Assembly: GCA_025774615.1 (NCBI GenBank)
Contig: JALGVQ010000218.1
Span: 1-5,184, forward strand
Length of the DNA: 5,184 nt
Direction of reading: 5' to 3'
From: a bacterium
GTDB taxonomy: Bacteria > Blakebacterota > Blakebacteria > Blakebacterales > Blakebacteraceae
Shown here: piece by piece, positions 1 through 5,184 of the stretch
Layout of the letters: every line of letters starts with the position of its first letter
Numbering within the stretch: the first letter of the stretch is position 1
Notes under the pieces: model-generated
The model's input: only the letters and a program-made list of their open reading frames with translations
Told to the model about the DNA's origin: nothing
Database searches by the model: none
Made by a program: the position numbers and the translations under genes

Positions 1-62
1 CCAGTGTCATGCCACGGTTGTTGCGTGACAAGGCACGAGAACCTTCCTGCCGACAGATAACG

Positions 63-68
63 TGGAGA
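63..68 (+). promoter_or_regulatory. Ribosome binding site deciding the C69 peptidase start
   Basis: The purine-rich TGGAGA contains GGAG at 64-67. It lies 4 bases before an ATG at 72 and 7 bases before a second in-frame ATG at 75. The frame is open further upstream to an ATG at 9, but that codon has no visible Shine-Dalgarno sequence, and starting there would put about 20 charged residues ahead of the signal peptide. This site therefore favours 72 or 75 as the true start. Confidence 0.6.
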
Positions 69-71
69 ACG

Positions 72-1664
72 ATGATGAGAAGAAATAACGTCCTCGGTAT
101 ATCCCTGATCACCTGTGTGCTGCTCCTTGTTTCAGGCCTGCTCATGGCACAGGCCGACAGACTGCCGGCAATGGAGGTGATGCCGGAGCCTGATGGCTGT
201 ACCAGTATCCTGGTCGGTCGGCTTGCCTCGGTCGATGGTTCCACGATGACATCGCATTCCTGTGACAGCGGAACCGACCGGACCTGGATCAACCTCGAAC
301 CACGCCGGAGTCACGCTGAGGGATCGATGGCTCCCATCTATCTGCAGCCGAAGCGTACAACGATGCCCGATGATCCCGACCGCCTGGCTATCGGGGAAAT
401 TCCGCAGGTAGCGGAGACTTTCAAGTTCATGAATGCCGCCTATCCGATCATGAACGAACACCAGCTGGCGATAGGGGAGACCACGACCGGCGGGAAGTAC
501 GAATTGAGAAGCAGTGAGGGAATGATCGATGCTCCCGAACTCTACCGGCTGGTCCTTGAGCGGGCCCGGACGGCCAGAGAGGCGATCACGATCGCTGACG
601 AACTCACCAGTGCCTGGGGGTACAACGACTACGGGGAGTGCTTCACCTTCGCCGACCCGAAGGAAGTCTGGCATTTCGAGATCCTCGGGCCGGGGCGGGG
701 CAAGGTCGGCGCGGTATGGGCAGCGGTCCGCATCCCCGATGACGAGATCGGGGTCTCTGCCAATGCCCACCGGATACGTGAGATCGACCTCGACGATCCC
801 GATTACTTCATGGCATCAGAGAATGTTTTCACACTCGCCGAGGAGATGGGCTGGTGGGCCCCGGAGAGTGGTGAGGCGTTCGAGTTCTGTTACGCGTATG
901 CCAATCGCAACAGCCTCTACAGCCGCCGTCGTGAATGGCGGGTGCTGAGCCTGTTGGCTCCCTCCCTGAATTTGGATCCCAACGCTGAGAACTATCCCTT
1001 CTCCGTCAAACCGGAAAAGAAGGTCTCCGTTGCCGATGTCCTGGCAATCTTCCGCGACTCATACGAGGGAACCTCCTTCGATATGACGCGACATCTCAAC
1101 ACCGTGAACCGGGCAGGGGAGACGGTGAAGAGTCCGGTCGCGAATCCCTTTATGAGTTCCGACCTGCGTGACCTCTTCCACATCGACAGGGAACGGACCA
1201 TCTGCAGTCCCGCGGCCACTTACCTCACGGTGACCCAGTCACGTGACTGGCTGCCCGACGGAATCGGTGGAGTGGTCTGGCTCGGATATGACAACCCGGC
1301 TACCACTCCCCACATCCCCTTCTACATCGGTATCGAGGATATGCCCGACTCGTATCAGGTCGATGGTCGAGCCGAGTACCGGCGCGACTGTGCCTGGTGG
1401 GCTTTCCGGCGGGCGAGCAGACTCTCCTATTTCCGGTACCAGCAGATGAAAGAAGATCTGCAGGCAGTATGGGAGCCGATTGAGACGGAAGCCTTCGCCA
1501 GGCAGGCCGAGATTGAAGCGGAGGCCCATCGGCTCTATCAGACAGACCCGGCCCGGGCAGCGAGATATCTCACTGAGTACACCCATGATCTCGCCCAACG
1601 GACGGTCGAGCGGTACTGGCTGCTCGGTGATGAACTCTGGACGAAGTACAACCGGAGCTTTTAA
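72..1664 (+). CDS. Exported C69-family dipeptidase (Ntn hydrolase)
   Basis: This predicted peptidase belongs to family C69/U34 (PepD-like), cysteine N-terminal-nucleophile hydrolases that cleave dipeptides. Numbering from the ATG at 72 gives 530 residues. Residues 1-28 form a signal peptide: Met-Met-Arg-Arg, a hydrophobic core around 7-25, and an AQA cleavage site. A propeptide of about 14 residues follows. Then comes Cys43 in CTSILVGRLASVDGST, the typical family start, where Cys43 should become the exposed nucleophile after self-processing. Further family-like stretches are the ETTTGG segment near 136-141, VWHFEILGPG and GAVWAAVRIPDDEIG around 202-228, and an ANAHRI motif just after. The C-terminal ERYWLLGDELW segment is also typical, and the length is close to the usual 470-550. 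Five more cysteines lie in the mature part, so disulfides are possible in the periplasm or outside the cell. Its job is probably peptide scavenging or turnover. The exact substrate cannot be read from the sequence. Confidence 0.9.
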   Translation: MMRRNNVLGISLITCVLLLVSGLLMAQADRLPAMEVMPEPDGCTSILVGRLASVDGSTMTSHSCDSGTDRTWINLEPRRSHAEGSMAPIYLQPKRTTMPDDPDRLAIGEIPQVAETFKFMNAAYPIMNEHQLAIGETTTGGKYELRSSEGMIDAPELYRLVLERARTAREAITIADELTSAWGYNDYGECFTFADPKEVWHFEILGPGRGKVGAVWAAVRIPDDEIGVSANAHRIREIDLDDPDYFMASENVFTLAEEMGWWAPESGEAFEFCYAYANRNSLYSRRREWRVLSLLAPSLNLDPNAENYPFSVKPEKKVSVADVLAIFRDSYEGTSFDMTRHLNTVNRAGETVKSPVANPFMSSDLRDLFHIDRERTICSPAATYLTVTQSRDWLPDGIGGVVWLGYDNPATTPHIPFYIGIEDMPDSYQVDGRAEYRRDCAWWAFRRASRLSYFRYQQMKEDLQAVWEPIETEAFARQAEIEAEAHRLYQTDPARAARYLTEYTHDLAQRTVERYWLLGDELWTKYNRSF

Positions 1665-1709
1665 CTGGCAGGAACCGACCGGTCTGATTTTCCCGGTATC
1701 CCGCTTAAC

Positions 1710-1772
1710 GCTCCTTCCGCGCCGACGTATCAGGGTCGGGACACAGACAACCACCCCGTGGTCGGAAGGAGC
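1710..1772 (+). repeat. 10-bp inverted repeat enclosing two hairpins, upstream of the sigma gene
   Basis: GCTCCTTCCG at 1710-1719 is perfectly complementary to CGGAAGGAGC at 1763-1772. Between the arms, CCGAC (1722-1726) can pair with GTCGG (1735-1739), and ACCAC (1750-1754) with GTGGT (1758-1762). As RNA this could fold as a three-way junction. The right arm contains GGAAGGAG, the best Shine-Dalgarno-like string in the gap, though it lies 18 bases from the chosen sigma ATG. No T-run follows the right arm, so it is not a standard terminator. It may be a regulatory leader, or it may be chance: a 10-bp inverted repeat at this spacing is not very rare in 5 kb. Confidence 0.35.
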
Positions 1773-1789
1773 AGGGGATCGGAAGCGTG

Positions 1790-2407
1790 ATGAATCCTCC
1801 CCTTGACACACATGATCTGCTGCTGCGAAGTCGCGGTGGCGACATGGAAGCCTTCCGACAGCTGGTGGAGCACTACCAGGGTTACGCCTCGGCGCTCGCG
1901 ATCAGGCTGCTGGGCGACGCGGACGAGGCCGATGAGGCGGTGCAGGATGCGTTCATCCGCGTCTGGAGACATCTCCCGAAATACGATCCCGGATCGAAGT
2001 TCACCACCTGGCTCTACACGATTGTGACCAATCTCTGTTACGACCGGTTGAGGGTGCGGAAGCGGAATCGAAGGGTGTTCGTGCCGGCGGGCGAGGAGGT
2101 GCTCGCTTCGATACCGTCCACCGGTAGGGAGCCCGGCCTGGAGATGGATGAAAAGGAAGTCATCCGCGAGATCGAGCGACTGACCGATGAACTGCCTCCC
2201 AGACAGCGGATCGTATTCGTGCTCCGTGATCTCCAGGACCTGGAGATACGCGAGATCGCGGAGATCATCGGTCTCCAGAAAGGCGCGGTGAGAACCAATC
2301 TCTTCCTGGCCCGACGGAAGATCAGGGAAAGACTCGAGATGATGAATGAGAGCCATAAGACCGTACCGGTCGGGAAGGAGACGTTCGATGAGATGCCGGA
2401 CCGCTGA
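1790..2407 (+). CDS. ECF-type RNA polymerase sigma factor (sigma-70 family, group 4)
   Basis: This 205-residue protein has the two-domain layout of extracytoplasmic-function sigma factors, which direct RNA polymerase to envelope- or stress-response promoters. Region 2 covers about residues 19-92. It includes DADEADEAVQDAFIRVWRHL, which binds core polymerase, and KFTTWLYTIVTNLCYDRLR, the -10 recognition helix. A linker follows. Region 4 covers about 135-182: LPPRQRIVFVLRDLQ, then a helix-turn-helix built from LEIREIAEIIGLQKGAVRTN that would read the -35 element. No extra C-terminal domain is present. The start could be the GTG at 1787 or the adjacent ATG at 1790. I chose ATG because GGAAG at 1781-1785 then has 4-base spacing. 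The last codons overlap the anti-sigma gene, the usual arrangement for sigma and anti-sigma pairs. The regulon cannot be predicted from this window. Confidence 0.95.
   Translation: MNPPLDTHDLLLRSRGGDMEAFRQLVEHYQGYASALAIRLLGDADEADEAVQDAFIRVWRHLPKYDPGSKFTTWLYTIVTNLCYDRLRVRKRNRRVFVPAGEEVLASIPSTGREPGLEMDEKEVIREIERLTDELPPRQRIVFVLRDLQDLEIREIAEIIGLQKGAVRTNLFLARRKIRERLEMMNESHKTVPVGKETFDEMPDR
2375..2380 (+). promoter_or_regulatory. Ribosome binding site of the anti-sigma gene, inside the sigma gene
   Basis: AAGGAG lies 7 bases before the ATG at 2388, ideal spacing. It sits within the sigma factor codons for Gly-Lys-Glu near the C-terminus. It favours the start at 2388 over an in-frame ATG at 2346, which has no comparable site. 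The 20-base overlap with the sigma gene suggests coupled translation that keeps the two proteins in proportion. Confidence 0.8.
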
Positions 2408-3146
2408 ACGACTCATCTACCTCCACCGGGAAGGTGAACGATCACCGGCCCGGGAGAGACGGCTCGACCGTCACCTGCAGAACTGCCCTTCCTGCGGCGC
2501 TGAAGCGCGGAGGATCCGGGACACCCTTGATCGGGTCGAAGGATTGAAGGATCCGGAACACGGGACATCCGATCCCATGGCCCTCACCGAGAGTATCCTG
2601 ACCAGGATCCGGTACCTTGAAGGGGGAGTGCGGGCACGGAGCGGAGCACGCCTCGCGTCCCCGTTCGGCCGGAGAACATTCGGGAGCAGAATACAGCCAA
2701 TCGTGGCCGCGGCCGTGCTCCTGCTCGTGGTCGGGATCCTCACCGAGGGATTCCTGATCCTTGACCGGATCACGCTTCTCGAGAAGCGTCTTGAGGGATA
2801 TCGGACATCACCTATCACAACAGCATCGATCGTTTCGACTGAAGTTCTGAATCGGGGACTGCAGCAGCTGCGGGAGCTTGAAGCGCGTATCGAGGCCCGG
2901 ATCGGGATCGATCCGTCACTGGCCGCATCCCCGGATGAGTGGATCGTGATCCGTCGATCTGATCTCGATCAGCTCCTGGCCCGATATATGAGAACTGACG
3001 CTTCACCGGAAACGCTCCTGAGGGTACTTGTCCGGCAGCTGCCAGAACTGCGGGAGATCACCCTTATGGATGGACTGAACCGGACCGAACTCCAGGTCCT
3101 GATCGACCATAGCCCGGAGATCATCAGGGCGGTACGCAGACTGTGA
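2388..3146 (+). CDS. Membrane-anchored zinc-finger anti-sigma factor (zf-HC2 type)
   Basis: This 252-residue protein should bind and hold the sigma factor encoded just upstream. The N-terminal cytoplasmic part carries the zinc anti-sigma signature: Cys3, then His29-x3-Cys33-x2-Cys36 within RHLQNCPSC, matching the HxxxCxxC motif of the ZAS/zf-HC2 family. A basic, flexible region with many Arg residues follows. One hydrophobic helix at about 104-126 (IVAAAVLLLVVGILTEGFLI) crosses the inner membrane. The C-terminal part (127-252) would be periplasmic. It begins with a helical, coiled-coil-prone stretch (LLEKRLEG, later LQQLRELEARIEAR) and ends in a leucine-rich helical segment that I do not recognise and that could be the sensor. 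The start overlaps the sigma gene by 20 bases. In this family the signal typically acts by proteolysis or by conformational release; which applies here is unknown. Confidence 0.88.
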   Translation: MRCRTAERLIYLHREGERSPARERRLDRHLQNCPSCGAEARRIRDTLDRVEGLKDPEHGTSDPMALTESILTRIRYLEGGVRARSGARLASPFGRRTFGSRIQPIVAAAVLLLVVGILTEGFLILDRITLLEKRLEGYRTSPITTASIVSTEVLNRGLQQLRELEARIEARIGIDPSLAASPDEWIVIRRSDLDQLLARYMRTDASPETLLRVLVRQLPELREITLMDGLNRTELQVLIDHSPEIIRAVRRL

Positions 3147-3165
3147 CCGACCGGAGGGAGAGATA

Positions 3166-4194
3166 ATGGAATATTCAAAGAGATACGGAACGATTCTGTT
3201 GATCATGACGGTGCTGTTCGCGCTCTCCGGGTGCAAGATGTACTACATCACGACCGATATCGATCGCAGTGGCGCCTGCGAACGCACGGTCGTGATCGAG
3301 ACGGAAACCGGGGACATTACCGATACCGCCTATCCGGTTCCTGACAGCACCACCTGGGACATGGAGGTCACTCCCAATGAGGAGACTGATGAGGAGGATG
3401 ACCTCATCTACACCTTTCGGAAACGATTCCGGAGTGTACGGGCAATGGAACGGGAATTCGCGAATATCCGCTATCCCGATCTCAGGGTGACGCATCATAC
3501 GGAACTGGAGAAGCGGCACCGCTGGTTCGTCACTTTTCTGACCTTCCGGGAGTCATACGAACCAATCTCGATCTATCGGATCCTTCCGATCACAGATTGG
3601 TTCACTATCGAAGAAATAGAGCTTCTCATCACCGATGACGCCGATTCCACGCTCGATGCCAGAGCTGAAGAATGGCAGATCCGAAACGCCTACGAAGAAT
3701 TCTACCTGTATCTCAAAGAGGGAGTCACGGAACTCCACTCCTCTGAATTGACCCTGGAGATTCTGGAAGAGGGCAAGGAGCGCCTCTATGCCGGGCTGGT
3801 ACCGGCCGTCGAAGAGATCGATGAAGAGGATCTGGTCGATTTCATCCTTGAGATCGCACAAGAGGTGTTCGGGACCGCAGAGGTGTCCCGTTTAAGGCCG
3901 AAGGTGGAAGAGTTCGAACGATCGCTTGAAGCGTATATGGAGTTCATGGAGGATCTCACTGAAGAGTCGTATGAACATGTCGTCAGCATGCCGGGTCTGA
4001 TCACCAGGTCCAACGCTGAGGATGAAGAACTGAACAGCGTCTCTTGGGAGATCTCACCCTATACGCTTCAGTATACCGGAGTCGAGATGTGGGTCGAGGC
4101 TCGGGTATCGAACCGGTTGGCGGTATGGGTCTCGATCATTCTGGCAGTCGCGCTTCTGACGGTCGCGGTGATGATTTTCCTGCGGCGTACCTGA
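3166..4194 (+). CDS. Acidic lipoprotein with C-terminal membrane helix, third gene of the sigma cluster
   Basis: This is a 342-residue protein of unknown function. GGAGGGAG at 3153-3160 sits just upstream of the ATG, and the gene follows the anti-sigma stop by 19 bases, so it is very likely in the same operon. Residues 5-23 (KRYGTILLIMTVLFALSGC) form a lipoprotein signal peptide with the lipobox ALSGC and Cys23 as the lipidated residue. Residues 318-339 form a strong transmembrane helix followed by Arg-Arg-Thr, so the C-terminus should be cytoplasmic and the body periplasmic. Between them lies a very Glu/Asp-rich region, mostly helical from about 165 to 270. The ends (a short beta-like segment after Cys23 with a GACERTVVIE string, and MPGLITRSNAEDEELNSVSW before the helix) recall, from memory, the layout of LppM/DUF3153 lipoproteins, with a long acidic helical insert between them. 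It could modulate the anti-sigma, as the lipoprotein CseA affects SigE signalling in Streptomyces, but that is only an analogy. Confidence 0.85.
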   Translation: MEYSKRYGTILLIMTVLFALSGCKMYYITTDIDRSGACERTVVIETETGDITDTAYPVPDSTTWDMEVTPNEETDEEDDLIYTFRKRFRSVRAMEREFANIRYPDLRVTHHTELEKRHRWFVTFLTFRESYEPISIYRILPITDWFTIEEIELLITDDADSTLDARAEEWQIRNAYEEFYLYLKEGVTELHSSELTLEILEEGKERLYAGLVPAVEEIDEEDLVDFILEIAQEVFGTAEVSRLRPKVEEFERSLEAYMEFMEDLTEESYEHVVSMPGLITRSNAEDEELNSVSWEISPYTLQYTGVEMWVEARVSNRLAVWVSIILAVALLTVAVMIFLRRT

Positions 4195-4234
4195 GAGGAG
4201 TTTTATCTGCGGAGATTCAGATACCGGTCAGGAA

Positions 4235-5184
4235 TCAGACGGTGAGGAGGTCGTAGAGCGCCAGTTCCCGGGTCCGGATCCGATCGAGGATGGCCGGGAT
4301 GATCATCCGCTCCATCGTACCCACTATGGGGGGACGTCTCCTGCGTCCGGCCTCCAGTGAACAGGTGGTCACTACGATCAGATCGAGTGAGGGTACCATG
4401 AAAATGTACTGTCCTCCATAACCGGAGGCATACCAGACATCATGCCCCCTCATTTTTCTGAACCACCAGCCGTACCCATACCCACGGGCATTTCCCGCGG
4501 TGAGAGGTGCATGTTGTTGCCGCCCATGTAGTACCCGCTGGGATCCCGAACCCAGGCGTGCATCCTGATCCCGAGCGGTTCGAAGAGATACCGTCGGCTG
4601 AATGCCAGGGTGTTCATCCCGGCCGCCTCGGTGAGAATCACCGACAGCAGGTGGGTGTTCCCGGTACTGTATTCGATCCGTGTCCCGGGATCGGCGATAA
4701 GCGGACGGTCGAGGGCGTACCGGATCCAGTCGGAACTCAAGATCCAGGCGTCATAGTTCCCGAAGCTCGTTCCTTCCAGGCCCGACGACATCGAGAGAAG
4801 GTGCCCGATCGTGATCTCCCGCTTCCGGGGATCGGAACCTCCGTTGAAATATGAGGGAAGAAATTCGATAACGTTCTGATCGACACTCTGCAGATACCCC
4901 TCCTCGAGGGCGATGCCGATAAGCGCTGACATGATGCTCTTCGAGACAGACTTGATGTTCACCTGCCGATCGGCCCTCATGCCCCGGAAATACTGTTCGG
5001 TGATGACAGAGTCCTCATGCGCGATGATGAGGCTGTTCAGGGGGTCGGCCGTCTCGGCCCACTCCTCGATCCGGACTGTCCAGGCACTATCAGGCAGGGG
5101 AGGGCGCGGGGGCAGAGGAGGAAGATCCGAAGAACGGTCCCCGATCCCACGGATGATCAGGATGAGAAGGAGAATGATCACGAT
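4235..5184 (-). pseudogene. Serine hydrolase of the beta-lactamase family (PF00144), frame-broken and cut by the window edge
   Basis: Two overlapping frames on the - strand encode one protein of the class C beta-lactamase/esterase/DD-peptidase fold. The first frame, from the window edge to 4450, starts inside a hydrophobic N-terminal anchor; it is open beyond 5181, so the true start lies outside. Counting from the GTG at 5181, it carries SVSK at 78-81 (SxxK, nucleophile Ser78 and base Lys81), YSTGN at 171-175 (the YxN-like motif), and HLSPREM at 225-231. The next conserved blocks, GYGYGWWFRK and ASGYGGQYIFMVPSLDLIVV, lie in the -1 frame, readable from about 4488 down to the stop at 4235. The frame therefore changes at or near the ATG codon 4491-4489. 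The segment of some 40-50 residues usual between PRDMARFG and YGYGWW in this family is also missing. The protein is probably inactive, unless the break is a sequencing or assembly error. It converges on the lipoprotein gene, with 40 bases between the stops and no clear terminator. Confidence 0.75.

Noticed and set aside
9-71. Start of the peptidase gene at the ATG at 9
   Set aside because: There is no ribosome binding site, and the added residues would disrupt an otherwise standard signal peptide. The site at 63-68 serves 72 or 75 better.
132-770. A 212-codon open frame on the - strand inside the peptidase gene
   Set aside because: It lies antisense to a well-supported C69 gene, has no family-like motifs, and is the sort of open frame G+C-rich coding DNA gives by chance.
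1678-1697. Hairpin ACCGG/CCGGT just after the peptidase stop as a terminator
   Set aside because: The stem is five base pairs with a 10-base loop, and the T-run lies in the loop rather than after the stem.
1730-2416. A 228-codon open frame on the - strand across the sigma gene
   Set aside because: It mirrors the ECF sigma coding sequence, whose motifs are unambiguous. It has no recognisable domain or ribosome binding site of note.
4204-4223. Hairpin TATCTG/CAGATA between the convergent genes as a terminator
   Set aside because: The stem is only 6 bp and A/T-rich, and neither strand has a T-run after it.
4450-4460. Programmed -1 frameshift at the AAAAA run and the ATGA overlap of the two hydrolase frames
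   Set aside because: The conserved GYGYGWW block is already in the second frame upstream of this point, so the frame change must occur earlier, near 4489. The run is also too short for a classical slippery heptamer.

Overview
The window is about 5.2 kb of moderately G+C-rich DNA (high fifties percent by eye). It comes from a bacterium with exported proteins and lipoproteins, probably diderm. Nothing in it is a reliable taxonomic marker. The gene content (secreted C69 peptidase, ECF sigma with zinc-finger anti-sigma, lipoprotein, PF00144 serine hydrolase) would fit many environmental lineages, so I do not name a phylum. No RNA genes, insertion sequences, CRISPR arrays or phage genes were seen.

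Layout. Positions 1-71 hold no gene I can support, only the ribosome binding site of the first gene. Positions 72-1664 (+) encode an exported C69-family dipeptidase with a signal peptide and a short propeptide before its nucleophile cysteine. A 125-base gap (1665-1789) carries a 10-bp perfect inverted repeat enclosing two small hairpins, which may be a leader structure. Then comes a tight three-gene cluster on the + strand: an ECF sigma factor (1790-2407), a membrane-anchored zinc-binding anti-sigma factor (2388-3146) whose start lies inside the sigma gene, and an acidic lipoprotein with a C-terminal membrane helix (3166-4194) that starts 19 bases after the anti-sigma stop. A convergent gene on the - strand (4235-5184) encodes a beta-lactamase-fold serine hydrolase. 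Its 5' end runs out of the window, and its reading frame is broken near 4489.

How the genes work together. The sigma and anti-sigma pair is a standard cell-envelope signalling unit: the anti-sigma should hold the sigma factor at the membrane until a signal releases it. The co-transcribed lipoprotein is the least understood member. Its position and double membrane anchoring suggest an envelope-located partner or modulator of the anti-sigma, but this is inference. The dipeptidase could be transcribed with the cluster or separately; no convincing terminator separates them. The hydrolase appears unrelated to the cluster.

The points most worth a second look are the third gene of the sigma cluster, the damage in the serine hydrolase gene (a frame break plus an apparent loss of roughly 40-50 residues), and the inverted repeat upstream of the sigma gene. 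I found no clear evidence of a wholly new system.
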